64,000 nucleotides of DNA from Chamaecrista fasciculata (GCA_003254925.1 QANZ01035981.1:8847-72846), one strand, 5' to 3'; counted from the first letter of the stretch, positions 11,735 to 23,759 are shown. The notes: generated by a model not told the origin, from the sequence alone. Program-made: numbers and translations.

Positions 11735-14700
11735 TTAATCTGGTTCATTTGGATTATCTAGCTTTGGTGAGATGTCATTCTTTAATGTCTCTTTAACATC
11801 TTCATTGTTGCTATTTTCTGTGTCATCCTTTGACTTTTGTTTGTCTTCTTCCTTATTGCTGATTTCTGTATCATTCCTATTGGACTCATTATGCACATAA
11901 CTTACCTCTTTTGAGCTATCATTTGGCTTTGATGGCACTTCATTGTTTGAATTCTCATTCTTCTTTAACTCATTATCCAAATTACTGGTTTTCTCTGAAG
12001 TATCATTAGGCCTATCCATATTTAATAATGCTGTGTCATTATTTAAGTTCTCTATGACTTCTTCCCAATTACTGACTTCTTCATCATTTTTTATTGGTAA
12101 ATTACTAATCTCTTCAGTCTCTTTTAAAGAACCAGATGGTGTTACTTCTTTATCAACAGCTTCTCTTGATTTGTCATCCTTATCCTCCAAATCTGTCTTC
12201 TTAGATGATGGGGGGGATTTTTCACCATCATCCTGTCTTATATCTAATGATGATCTGTCTTCTATTTTGCAGATTACTGCATCATTTTCGCCGGCCGAAG
12301 TTTTTTCTCTTCCATCGGCATTCTCTAGAAGATTCTCTGGTTCCTAGTCAATGTCCAAAAGAAAATAGTTAAGTTAAAGCATTCAAGTTTTTTATGTCAT
12401 TGTTCGTAGTGGAAGACTAGGTTACATGCATATGGTCAAAATATATCTAGTTTTTCTGTGAATGCACCAAATATAAACTAATTTACTGGGAAAACAACCT
12501 TGCCTTGTAATCTTATGTTCTGTTTTCCTTTTCCCTTATATGTAGCATGAATTATAAACGAGTAAAATATCAATTTAGTCCTTGGATATGTGAGAGCTGT
12601 TATTTTAGTCCTTGAATTTCTTAAATGTTTGATTTAGTCCCCAAAAATTCATGACTTATTGCAATTTAGTCTTTCCAAGAACTGAGTTGTACATTGTTGG
12701 GGTGTTCATGGAGGGACTAACTTGAGATGAGTTATGGATTTTCAGGGATAAAACCATACATTTCAGAAAATAAGGGACTAAAATGACAACGTCCATATAA
12801 TCTAGGGACTAGAATGTCATTTTACTCAATTATTTACTAATCTGTATGTTTTTTAATATAAATCATGATGATGTGCAATATTTTGCTTCAAAAATGAGGG
12901 ACATATGCAAATTGTAATCAGATTCTTGAAACTTCGAGGACTAAATAGCAATTTGCAACAAATTACCTTGTTTTCAGGTATGATTGAAGTGCCAATATTC
13001 ACTACTATTACTGACTGGACAAGGGAAGTATTAGATGTAACACATGCTTCAATTTCATCTTCAGCAACATCACAAGAATCTCCCTCCTCCTCCATTGTTG
13101 AGGAACAATATGCTTCCTGTTGAGCAGAATTATTACAAACCCATATAACACTTGATTCCTTTCAAAATTAAGATATAAAGCAATAATGCTTAGACACACA
13201 CACAAATTTAGTAACTTAATCTTCATTCTTGGCTTGCGTTTATATCAGATCTCTGATATGTCAATTAATTATGAGTTTAAAGAGTAAAGATACGAATGGT
13301 CCCTGAAAGATACACAATTTAACAACTCAATTACTAAAAGTTTAATTTACTCATTTTAGTTTTTGAAAATTGTATAATCAATACAGTTTAATCATTTTGT
13401 TCCTAAAAGTTGGTCCTGAACTATGGGTGAGAATGACTAAAAGTGTATCAACTTCACGACTTTTAGGAACTATTGAGTGTAAACTAGAGTTTCAGGGATT
13501 GAGTTTTCAGCTTATATATCTTTTAGAGATCAAGTGATCAACTTGTATGTTTACTCCTGAAGTTTTAATTTCAACATATATACTAACAGAGTTCAAATCA
13601 GAGAATTACTAAAGACATCATTTTATGGTTAAATAGTTTGATCAACCATTGAAGGCTGCAAATTATGATCATTACTTACTTTTTTTGAGCTATCATTTAA
13701 TTCATTTGGCTCTGGAAGGTTGGCATCCACAGATTGAGCCGATTTTATGGCAACTTCAGCTCCTGTATCTGTTGAATTACCAATATTCTTCTCAGTCACT
13801 TCTGAAGGACTTGATGCAACTTCGTCATCAACTACACTTCTTGATTTTTTATCATCTTCCTCTGATGTTGATTGGTCTTCACTACTGGTCTCACATTTAT
13901 TTAACTCTTCATCTTCTGCATCTCTCTCCTTGCCTGAGATTTCCTGTATCAAGCTTGTCTGTTATTGTTATTAGTGGAAAAACTAAATTATATTTGATAA
14001 AAGACTTTTAGCCATATTATACCATGTCTCTATGAATTCTCGAAGTGTGATTCTCCTTCCCATCCTCATCATCAAAGATGGGTATTTTGCCCAGGTTGTC
14101 TGTGGTGTTGAAATCATCAGCCATTGTTGATGAACAAGATGCTTCCTATCCACCATATAGTAACTATTAGAAATCCACCATTTTTTAGTAATGCTTAGCT
14201 AGTCTTGTAAATTCAGTACAAGTGCACTATAAATGCTTAACTCTTTTCTCTTTTAAAAAATGAAAACATCTTATCTTTTACTATATTAGTAAAAGCAGTT
14301 CGAATAACGTCATTTTGCTGAGATTTTTTACATTTTTTTTTATGATGTGGTTGTTCTGTATGCTGTGATACCCCAATATGTTGAGATGGTGTTAATGTGG
14401 TAAACAGAAACTAGCTCCAAAATCTCACATGAATTCACTAAAAGGATCTCAATTACTTTAACTGCTTTAGTGAAACAATAGAGGTATTGAGTTATTTCTA
14501 AATAAAAGGGACTATACTGCAATTAAGCCACAAAAACAAACCAGCACAATTCCAAGGATAGTAATTAATCTACTTTTTGTTTTCCACAAGTATCCTCCAC
14601 TGGAGGCAATCCTGTGTGAGTTATTATCAGACACTAAATGTGAGCACCTCTCGCAATAAAATTCAAATACGGTTCACCATATTGTGGGAGACTAACCCCT

Positions 14701-16279
14701 CCACTACTATGTCATTTATTTGGTAATTTCTCAATATATATTATATTAAAAAGATCAAATTCGCAACCAGAATCCAAACCTCGGCATTACTGGAGGCATC
14801 ACTGAGTGTTTGAGCAAGTGGATCAACCCTCAAAGGCAAAGGCTCAGGCATAGTTTCATGAATATGTTCTCTAGCTGAACTTGTTGGTGGTATGCCCTCT
14901 ATGTTCAATCTTGAAGCACGTGTTCGTATCTGCTGGTCGAAAGCAGGTGATGAAACAACTTGAACTCTCAGGGTCTTCTCTGGTAATACAGATCTTGGAG
15001 AAAAGAATGGGAATGAGCTGACAGAGACTGGATCCATCAATTCTTGATGCAATATGGATGGCCCTGGATCTTCATTTCTGTATGAGTTTTGTTCATCAAT
15101 GGCTGTTGATTCAGTCCTTGAATTTTCTGAAAGGTTTTGGCTTTCCTGTTAAAGAAAGAGAAGCTTTTGTGAAATGAACTAGTAAGGCCTTGTTGCCTTC
15201 CATGGAAGAAAACTAGCAAAGTCAAATGATGTTCTTTTTCACAATGTATAAATGAATTATGAAAGTATGAAACATCTTCCAACGACTATTACATATTATT
15301 TCTGATAAAATTGGAACTGAAAATGCTCCTAGAAGGATAGTTATTGTAATAGAACAAATCACAATGAAGTTTAATAATGAAAAAATAAAGTTCAAACCAC
15401 AATATTTTTACCAGAACAAGTTGGATGGGAAAAGTTATTCCATCAAAAATCTTCCCAAAAAAGTTTTTCCTAGAATAATCGAAATAAGACCTATTTTTGG
15501 GAAAAAAAACTTTTTGCATTTTTCTCTACACTGGATAAACACGTGTACGATGCAGGGAAGACCTCGACTGATAGGGTTGTAGGGTTGTAGGGAGGACCTC
15601 GAGGTCTCCTCTACAACAAACATTTGTCCTTCTAGTGTAGGGTTGTAGGAAACTGACAGTTTTTTTAGAAAAGAAGAAAGAAAGAGTAAACATATAAATA
15701 TTGCTCCTTGAAAGATAAACGAGTTAACAACTCAATTCTTAAAAGTCTAGTTTACACTCTTTAATCCTTGAAAGTCGTGGAACTAATACATTTTAGTTCT
15801 TTTATCCCTACAAGTTAGTCCATACTCCATAGAAAATGGACTTAAAGAATTAAGTTGTATTGTCTACACAACTTTCAAGAACTAAAGTGTGTAAACTAGA
15901 CTTTTAGAGATTGAATTGTCAACTTGTGTATTTTTCAAGACCAAATTGTTTCTTTACTCAAAAAGAAAAAAAAGAAGGTATTGTTTTGTCTAGATTATGC
16001 ATGGAATAATTCTTTTGGGAGAATTTTACAGGGAATAACTTTTCCCATCCAAGTTGTTCAAGTCAGAAAATCTCAAACCATTATCAAATCACATAATAAT
16101 ACTAGCACTTCAATGACTTACCTCTGTCTTTTCTGGTTCTGTCAGATGAGGTGATGACACATTTGAAGAACTTGAAGGCTGGGATTGTTCAGTTTCCACT
16201 TTACCTTTCCCCAAATCACAAAAGATGTTATAATCATGATTCATTTCCACATGACTTGGATCATTCCTAGGCATACCAA

Positions 16280-16325
<46 letters not shown>

Positions 16326-19150
16326 TTCTTCTTCTTCATCAATATGATGTAAAGGAGGAACAAGAAGTGAAGCAATGCCTTTTGAGCTACCATTAATGCT
16401 CACATCTTCCATATCCTCCTCACTACTTTCTCTTAAATTGAACAATGCCCCACCAAAATCTTCACCTCTAGGAGTACCACCACCAATTTCCTTATCAGTG
16501 TCACCATAAAAAACCATGGATTCCCCATCTATTGTACTGAGTGCTGTTGGTGAACCAACTTCTGAGAACTCCACTTGTAAGTCAGAAGCAATTGAAATAT
16601 TTGGCTTGTGGAAAATACACCTACTAGAGAAAAGCAAGTTCTGGTTGTTCTTAATAGTTGGAGATGCAAAGGAGTCAACTGAAGATTCAGGTATGGATGT
16701 ACTGGAGGTATTGATAGGAGGAAAATTGAGGAACTCCACATTATTAGGCTTTTCTGGTTCATCTAAAACTCCAGATTTTTCATCATGACTACTATTACTA
16801 TCCTTTGAGTTTGACTCACTTTTATGATGATGATGATCTAACATGGGTTTTGTTTCTTCAGCAATCTCATCTTCTTCTTCATCCTTTTCTTTCTCTTTCA
16901 CTTTCATGTCAGTTTTGTGATTTTTTGTGTCTGCTTCTTTCGCTGTTTCTTCCTCTCTCATTTTTCTTTCCTCCTTAGTTAGTAGTGGTTTTGGGGCTTT
17001 GACTCCAGTATTCACACCAAGAACAACATCACCATCTTTGGAGAACAATTTCTCAATTAAAACCTCGTGGTTTCCTTTATCTGCAAGAGTGAAAGAAATG
17101 TGTATGTTCAGTTTTATGAGAAAGTTCATCTCAATTTCCTTGTTCATATAAGTTTGAAAGAGAAAAATTTGCTTAACCCTTTTATGTGAATTTGTTTTTT
17201 TTTTTTGGTATATACAGAACAACTGTATTTAAAGGATAAGGATAACGCTAATAGAGAAATGTATAAAATCAAATTTTCTTCACTCATATAGAAACATAAG
17301 TTAATTTGTCCTAAAACATTTTCTTTCAAGAAAATAAATTGTTAAGTTAGATCTTATAATTTTACTCAATTTTTAATTTAATATTTAAAAATTTTAATTT
17401 AGTCCGTTCTATCAAGTCTCTATTATGTGCTAATTGTTTTTAGCATGAATGCATGATGGAGATTCTAAACATAATTTTAAACTGAGTTAACATGTGCTTT
17501 TAAATTTTTAAAATAGAATGGTACAAAAAAATAGTAAAATAATAAAATTATTAGATTAAATCTATTTGTTAGTCCCTAAAGTCTTTCTCGGCTACTTAAA
17601 TTGCTGACATGATTATTAAATGCACATGTATCACCACTAAATATCGGGCACGGATCCTCTGCCGTACCGCACACCGTGCGGTGCGGCAGGGACCAATGGG
17701 AGCGCGCCACGTGGCGCCACGTGTGCAAGCGCGCCCACGTGGCGCGCGCCTATTGGTCCCTGCCGCACCGCACGGTGTGCGGTACGGCAGAGGATCCTCT
17801 TCCCTAAATATCACGTATTGATGTCAGATGTTTAAAAAGTGAAGAGAATAACTACAATGAGTCTCATATTTAGTTTCACAATTCATATCCATATCAATTT
17901 AGTGGAAATAATAAATTTAGGCTAAAATACATTTTTGGTCCTATAACTTTGGCAAAGGTTTCATTTTGGTCCCATAACTTTTTTTTGCTATTTTGATCCC
18001 ATAACTTTGGCAAAGGTCTCAATTTGGTCTCATAACTTTTTTTGTTACAACTTTGGTCCCATAACTTCTAAAAACGTCTCACCGTTGGTCCCAAGCTGAT
18101 TTCCATCCGTCTCATAACTTCACCCATATATGCCACGTCATCATCCAACTTAGTATGTCAGATCATCTTTAGCAGGAGATAATGGATGGAAATCAGTATT
18201 GGAACCAACGGTGAGACATTTTCAAAAGTTATGGGACCAAAATTGCAACAAAAAAGTTATGGAAAAAAAAAAGTGCACTTTAACCTTAAATTTATATTTA
18301 TTTTTTCAGATAATTAGGATGCTAGCGACATTTAACGAAGTCACTTAAGCTATTATCAGTCATGTATGTTTGTAAGAAATTAGGGACCAAGTCATCTATA
18401 TCTTTCTAGGGACTAAACCGTCGTCTCAGAGAAAATTAAGTACCAAATAGTAAGTTTTTCCATGAACTAACTAACCAGGGTGAAGTAGAAGAAGAAGAAG
18501 GAAAAAAAAGGCGGGAAATGTGAGATTGAGAGAATTGAGAAAACTAGAGAGAAGAAGAAGAGAAAGTGGTTACTGTAGAATTTGTACCCGGAAGCCTTCT
18601 GAATCTATCAGAAATCTTCCTTCCATTGATGAAATACGGATACGATTCTTCGAACGGCAACGAAGAAGGCCCGAAGCTGAAGCTCTCGTGCCTGCAATAC
18701 GCCATTCCCGCCATCGCCATCGCCGCCGTCTCTTTCGGTTGATTCGCCGCCGCCGCCGCCGCCGTGAATTCTTGATCGAAGCTGTCTCCGGTGAGATTCG
18801 GCCTCTCTTCCGACGGATCGTACGGCAGATCGAACGGATTTCGCGATGATAGTCTCAGAACCGACGGCGCGGATCCAGGTATGTCTAGTCCGTCGATTCC
18901 TTTTGGAGAATCCAAAACGTTCTTTGTTGTTCTTGAGATCAACAGAGGCGCGATCTGGCTCGGACACGCCGATCTTATATCGATTAGTCCTTTCTCGATC
19001 TGCTGCTTCAGATGCTGCCTCGCTCTTCTTCGAGCTATTAGACTCTCTAATCTTCTGTTCCTCTCGATCTCTGAGATTCCTAGATCCATTAGGTTTTTCT
19101 GATCGTCTTTCGTCCATTGTACAGCTTTTTTTAGATCCTCTTGCGTTTCT

Positions 19151-19182
<32 letters not shown>

Positions 19183-19917
19183 GTCTTCTTCTTCCTGTGA
19201 TTCTTGTTGTTGTTGTTGCGGTTCTTCTCCTTCTCCTTCTTTTTCATGTGATTCCTGTTGTTCTTTATGTTGTTGTTGTGGTTCTTCTCCTTTTCCTTCT
19301 TTTTCCTGTAATTGTTGTTGTTGTGGTTCTTCTCCTTTTTGAGAAACACCAGATCCTTCTAATACTCTTTTTTGTTGATCTGAAACAGATATTCTCATTA
19401 GACGGCTAATCGGAGGTTCAGGATCCTGGAGTTTTTCTGTGCAATCGGAAGAACGGTCTTCTATCTCAGAAGTTTCGGCATCATTATTCTCAGAATCATT
19501 ACTCGGAATTGTTGGTAATACTTTGTTTATTTCCTCTACGACGAAATTGTCTTGCGCGTTTACTTTCTTGTCTGTGAAAATTCGCCTTCTACTAGTAGCA
19601 TTTCCAAAAGAATATTTTCTCTGGAGAAGCCGGTTATCACTACCACAACTTGGTATTTCAGTGACTTGCTGCTTCTCAAACTTTTTCTGCTCTTCTTTTT
19701 TCTTATCCCATTTGATGAATTCGAGATGGCCATGCTCGGAACTCCAAAAGATTCTTAGAAAAATGGCAGTACAGACCAGAAATGGCGACAGATAAACCAG
19801 AAAGTGATAAATATAAGAGAGGAATGAATATACTATGATGAAAAGTATCAAAACACCAGAAATTCGTGGGTGCCTTCTCATAAATGTAAAACTAGTCTCA
19901 GTTGAGACGTGAATCAT
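11735..19917 (-). CDS. Large acidic low-complexity protein with N-terminal membrane anchor (At5g17910/At2g29620-like family), seven exons
   Basis: The biochemical function is unknown. Exons on the minus strand are 19917-18588, 17080-16122, 15145-14780, 14145-14023, 13943-13680, 13116-12967 and 12343-11735. All are GT-AG and in phase, giving 3801 nt, 1266 aa. Residues about 18-57 are strongly hydrophobic, probably one or two membrane helices. Next comes a region with three GEEPQQQ-type repeats and a Glu run. Then follows the family block VQWTKDDQKNLMDLG (from about residue 266) with LIARRRARQ, DIPGSAPSVL and RNPFDLPYDPSEE. I recall these blocks from the Arabidopsis homologues. Exon 2 encodes a run of about 15 Asp. 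Exons 4-5 and 6-7 look like a duplicated pair. An in-frame Met at 19959 would add 14 residues, but an AG just before 19917 could instead be a 5'-UTR splice acceptor. I chose 19917 because the hydrophobic N terminus follows directly. Confidence 0.85.
12560..12827. mobile_element. Short inverted-repeat element GAGTAAA...TTTACTC, in intron 6 of the acidic protein gene
   Basis: The ends are GAGTAAA and TTTACTC. The left arm has ATTTAGTCCTTGG words and the right arm has complementary TAGGGACTA words. Length is 268 bp, with no coding capacity. It belongs to a family with copies at 13282, 15684, 51919 and 52183. Confidence 0.6.
13282..13556. mobile_element. Short inverted-repeat element GAGTAAA...TTTACTC, in intron 5 of the acidic protein gene
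   Basis: This is a 275-bp copy of the GAGTAAA family. It has GGTCCCTGAAAGATACAC near the left end and matching inverted words before the terminal TTTACTC. Confidence 0.6.
15684..15959. mobile_element. Short inverted-repeat element GAGTAAA...TTTACTC, in intron 2 of the acidic protein gene
   Basis: This is a 276-bp copy of the same family. The left arm has CCTTGAAAGATAAACGAG and the right arm ends TTTCTTTACTC. Confidence 0.6.
16281..16325. repeat. ATC trinucleotide microsatellite coding for poly-Asp
   Basis: Fifteen ATC units on the plus strand lie in exon 2 of the minus-strand acidic protein gene and read as an Asp run (GAT codons). A TTC run that codes for Glu follows. The length is likely to vary between individuals. 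Confidence 0.9.
17646..17803. mobile_element. GC-rich Mutator-like MITE hairpin with 9-bp target duplication
   Basis: A 158-bp near-perfect palindrome has arms of about 55 bp built from GGATCCTCTGCCGTACCGCA and its complement. The centre carries several CCACGTGG motifs. It is flanked by perfect 9-bp direct repeats, CTAAATATC, at 17637-17645 and 17804-17812. A 9-bp duplication is the Mutator superfamily signature. It lies in intron 1 of the acidic protein gene and is far more GC-rich than its surroundings. Confidence 0.85.
17920..18285. mobile_element. Mutator-like inverted-repeat MITE in intron 1 of the acidic protein gene
   Basis: The ends are GGCTAAAATACA and TGCACTTTAACC. The flanking 9-mers ATAAATTTA (17911-17919) and TTAAATTTA (18286-18294) agree at eight of nine positions. 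The arms carry GGTCCCATAACTT and its complement, with no coding. Confidence 0.75.
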
Positions 19918-21454
19918 CCTGCATAAACAAAATGGAATCTCCTTTGCATTCAAACTCATATTTCCTTCTTTTTTGCTTTTTCTCTAAATTGATGTGCATA
20001 GATGGAGAACTCAAACGGGGGGATTTTTAGTCATTAATCGTTGGAAAACATGTAGTTGTGGTCATCATGATAATAATCAAACGGAACTGACATGTTTGCT
20101 ATGCAGACCCATTGATGAAATATATGAAGAAAATCTGATTTTCTGCCATGAAGAAAAGAAGGTACAGAAACAGAGGTAAATAAATATTGTCCTGTTTTGA
20201 TAAGAAACTATTGAATGTTGAATTAGTAAATTGAAGTGAAGTGAGCTGATGAACAAACTACAGCATTGATTTGATGCGTTTCTGGGTATGGAAATCCTTC
20301 GGGAAGCAAAAAAGAAACAAAAACTAAAGAAGGAATGAGAGAAAAAGGGTCAACTTGTCCCCCAATTATGGTCAGCAGAAAGAAAGAAATTATTTTGATG
20401 TTTCCCTTAACATATGGTTAGCCGTTGAACCATCACAGTTTAGTTTGTCCTTTTTAAGAAACCATTTTCTCGGCTGAAAGTCACATAGGATCCACCAATT
20501 CAGGAGCCTTTCTATGTATTTCTCTCCCCTTTTGATGAGAGGCACTAAAAATGTTTTGGCTCACAACAAAAAAGAAAAGGGTCAAAATAAGTCAATAAAA
20601 TGGTAGACTACATAATATGGTGACATCTTAGAATGAATGCCCAGCACAGGCTAACATTTTTTTTTTTTTTGCAAAAGCACTAAGTTCGTCCTTATATTTT
20701 ACATTAATTATTAATTTTGTCCCTAAAATNNNNNNNNNNNNNNNNNNNNNNNNNNNNNNNNNNNNNNNNNNNNNNNNNNNNNNNNNNNNNNNNNNNNNNN
20801 NNNNNNNNNNNNNNNNNNNNNNNNNNNNNNNNNNNNNNNNNNNNNNNNNNNNNNNNNNNNNNNNNNNNNNNNNNNNNNNNNNNNNNNNNNNNNNNNNNNN
20901 NNNNNNNNNNNNNNNNNNNNNNNNNNNNNNNNNNNNNNNNNNNNNNNNNNNNNNNNNNNNNNNNNNNNNNNNNNNNNNNNNNNNNNNNNNNNNNNNNNNN
21001 NNNNNNNNNNNNNNNNNNNNNNNNNNNNNNNNNNNNNNNNNNNNNNNNNNNNNNNNNNNNNNNNNNNNNNNNNNNNNNNNNNNNNNNNNNNNNNNNNNTT
21101 TTTTTTTTTTTTTTTTGGGTAAGAGAATGGCCAGTGAGGATTTTGGTGTTTTTGGAATATATATTGCTAAGAAGATCCAACCAAGTCAAACTAGAAGAAA
21201 AACTGTTGCCGGATTATTAGTAATGTGACTACAATTGAAAGTTTAGACTAACTTCTAAGCCCAAATCAAGAACAGAGTCAAATTCAATTCAACAACACAT
21301 AAATGGAGGGTAGATTTTGAGCTTTCAAATATAAATACTGAGTCCAAAATAAATATTATAATATTTTAAGATTTAACTGACCTAGGCCCATGTAGAAGCC
21401 CATTTTTGGGACTGGCCTAAAATTCTGTTGAACACAAGCTTTTTTCTTGGGGTC
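19918..21454. other. Upstream region of the acidic protein gene plus an assembly gap
   Basis: No gene is seen. The 5' UTR and promoter of the minus-strand gene must lie at the left of this stretch. An N run occupies 20730-21098. Confidence 0.5.
20730..21098. other. Assembly gap (369 Ns)
   Basis: The bases are unknown. The left flank reads GTCCCTAAAAT and the right flank is a run of T. This suggests another inverted-repeat or homopolymer-rich element that failed to assemble. Confidence 1.
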
Positions 21455-22072
21455 ATAGATATAAAGTCCTAACTCTGGTTATTTTTTTAAAAAACAATTA
21501 ACGTCCTAACTCTAATTAGATGGAGCTGAAATAGACTTATCCATGAATTTCAGAATTAGACTTATCCAACATGTTGGACATTTTGATAAAAACAAAAAAA
21601 ACAACACATGTTGGACTTGAATTACATACCTCATACCTCATCCTTGTTATTGTATAACTAAAAATGATTGGACCGAGCAAACTTTCTTAAATTATAAAGA
21701 TTTCTTACTATTCTTTTTATGATAATATTTAGTATGCAGTATTTACTACTTCAAGTTCAATATCATACATATAATTCATCTTTCTAAAAAAGTTCTTTCA
21801 CTTTTTAGAATGGAAAACTTACTACTTCATTTCCTATTGATTTATGAGATTGTATAATTCATTCTACTCAATTCTAAAATAATTTTATCCTTGTTAACAA
21901 ATTTTGAGGAGATATATTGTACAAATTTATTCTAAATACTTATGAACTAATGGTGGAATTTGCAAGAAATATTAGGTATAGAAAAGAAATTGATAAAGTA
22001 TGAATCAAACAGTGAACTAGTCCAAGACTCAATAAATAGCGAATAGGCCCCAATCGATCTATATAGTGCTTG
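21455..22072. repeat. Left copy of a 618-bp direct repeat flanking a LINE fragment
   Basis: Compared by eye with 23142-23759, the two copies are the same length and differ at only about four positions. They begin at ATAGATATAAAG and end at TAGTGCTTG. Confidence 0.9.
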
Positions 22073-22887
22073 GCTCTATCTTCCACTGGTACATTGACCC
22101 TATCAGCGTAGTTAGTATTCGTGATTGGATAGAGTCTAAAATCGATTATTTCAAAGAGGAGAGAGGCAGTGACTTCGACGATTTACTGGCTATCTTTTTT
22201 AATATTTTGTGGGGAATTTGGATTGGGAGGAATAAAGTGGTCTTTGAAGGGACTACTGCTAACCCGATTGCTACAATTCAGTTATCAATGGAGAAGAGTA
22301 CAGAATTCAAACATGCAAACAACAACAGCCAAATTAACCAACAATGCCAATCTACTAATGGAAATTCGAGAAACTTACATCAGATATGGACTCCCCCTTC
22401 TGCAAATTCAGTAAAAATCAATGTAGATGGAGCTTTTGATGAGACATCTAAGAGAGGGGCGTGTGCAGTGGTTGTGAGGGATGAACATGGCTCCCTGCTT
22501 TCTGGCTCTGCTTCCCGTTTCCCTTGTTGCTCACCCATCTTCGCAGAGGCAGTTGCTATAAGGGATGCACTCAGACTAGCGGGTTCCCTGGGCACGAATA
22601 TTGCTACTATTGAATCTGATTGTGCTACTATGGTACAGTGCTGCCATGGCTCCCCTCCACCGTGGCAAATCCGTTCAATAGTAGAGGAAATTAAATCCTT
22701 ATCGCTATCCTTTCCTAACTTGCGCATCAAATGGGTAAGAAGATCCGCTAACAAGGTTGCAGATGTTGTTGCGAAAATCGCGCTGAAGGAGCACCTTCCG
22801 AGGTACTGGACTTGGCTCACTCCGGTTAGAATTAGAGCGGCAATCCTTGAAGACAACCTTGTTCGTTCATCTTCTTTCCCTACCTGA
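22066..22887 (+). CDS. LINE ORF2 C-terminal fragment with RNase H (RVT_3) domain
   Basis: This is the end of a non-LTR retrotransposon polyprotein, truncated at the 5' side. The N-terminal part has a WIGRNKVVFEG block typical of the segment before the RNase H domain in plant LINEs. The RNase H-like domain runs from VKINVDGAFD (first Asp) through FAEAVAIRDAL (Glu) and IESDCATM (Asp) to NKVADVVAKIA (last Asp), so all four acidic positions are kept. No reverse transcriptase or endonuclease domain is present. The first two or three codons lie in the flanking repeat, so the start codon is fortuitous. It is intact as a reading frame but cannot support transposition by itself. Confidence 0.85.
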   Translation: MLGSIFHWYIDPISVVSIRDWIESKIDYFKEERGSDFDDLLAIFFNILWGIWIGRNKVVFEGTTANPIATIQLSMEKSTEFKHANNNSQINQQCQSTNGNSRNLHQIWTPPSANSVKINVDGAFDETSKRGACAVVVRDEHGSLLSGSASRFPCCSPIFAEAVAIRDALRLAGSLGTNIATIESDCATMVQCCHGSPPPWQIRSIVEEIKSLSLSFPNLRIKWVRRSANKVADVVAKIALKEHLPRYWTWLTPVRIRAAILEDNLVRSSSFPT

Positions 22888-23141
22888 AGCGCCTGTTCGT
22901 TATGCATCTGGAGTGGTGACCTTTCACCTTCGAAGTGGCTTTCTGGTCTGGTGTGTTGCCAGGCTTTGCTCAAGGTCGCTTGGTTTTTTTGTCTTTTTCT
23001 TTCCTGGGAGTTAAGGGCCGAGTCTCTTGTCTTTTTTTGTCCCTTGGTGGACTCCCTGGCCTACCCAATCTGTTTGGGTTGGGTTGTTTTTTCCTTCGCT
23101 GGCGTGCCAGCTGTGGTGAACTTTGTCCAAAAAAAAAAAAA
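22073..23141 (+). mobile_element. 5'-truncated LINE insertion ending in poly(A)
   Basis: This 1069-bp insert carries the RNase H end of ORF2, a 3' UTR of about 240 bp, and a terminal run of about 13 A. It lies exactly between the two 618-bp direct repeats. 5' truncation and a 3' A tail are expected for target-primed reverse transcription. Confidence 0.88.
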
Positions 23142-23759
23142 ATAGATATAAAGTCCTAACTCTGATTATTTTTTTAAAAAACAATTAACGTCCTAACTCT
23201 AATTAGATGGAGCTGAAATAGACTTATCCATGAATTTCAGAATTAGACTTATCCAACATGTTGGACATTTTGATAAAAACAAAAAAAACAACACATGTTG
23301 GACTTGAATTACATACCTCATACCTCATCCATGTTATTGTATAACTAAAAATGATTGGACCGAGCAAACTTTCTTAAATTATAAAGATTTCTTACTATTC
23401 TTTTTATGATAATATTTAGTATGCAGTATTTACTACTTCAAGTTCAATATCATACATATAATTCATCTTTCTAAAAAAGTTCTTTCACTTTTTAGAATGG
23501 AAAACTTACTACTTCATTTCCTATTGATTTATGAGATTGTATAATTCATTCTACTCAATTCTAAAATAATTTTATCCTTGTTAACAAATTTTGAGGAGAT
23601 ATATTGTACAAATTTATTCTAAATACTTATGAACTAATGGTGGAATTTGCAAGAAATATTAGGTATAGAAAAGAAATTGATAAAGTATGAATCAAACAGT
23701 GAACTAGTCCAAGACTTAATAAATAGCAAATAGGCCCCAATCGATCTATATAGTGCTTG
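23142..23759. repeat. Right copy of the 618-bp direct repeat
   Basis: It follows the LINE poly(A) directly. Differences from the left copy are single-base changes, such as CTCTGATT against CTCTGGTT and AAGACTTAAT against AAGACTCAAT. Confidence 0.9.

Noticed and set aside
17596..17821. Arg/Ala-rich open frames on both strands
   Set aside because: They are translations of the GC-rich palindromic MITE at 17646-17803 and its flanks.
18608..19117. A second long frame overlapping exon 1 of the acidic protein gene
   Set aside because: It is an alternative frame of the same minus-strand exon, produced by the biased Arg/Glu codons. The main frame joins correctly to six further exons.
20704..21220. 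Long frames on both strands in this interval
   Set aside because: They run through the N gap and are made mostly of unknown residues.
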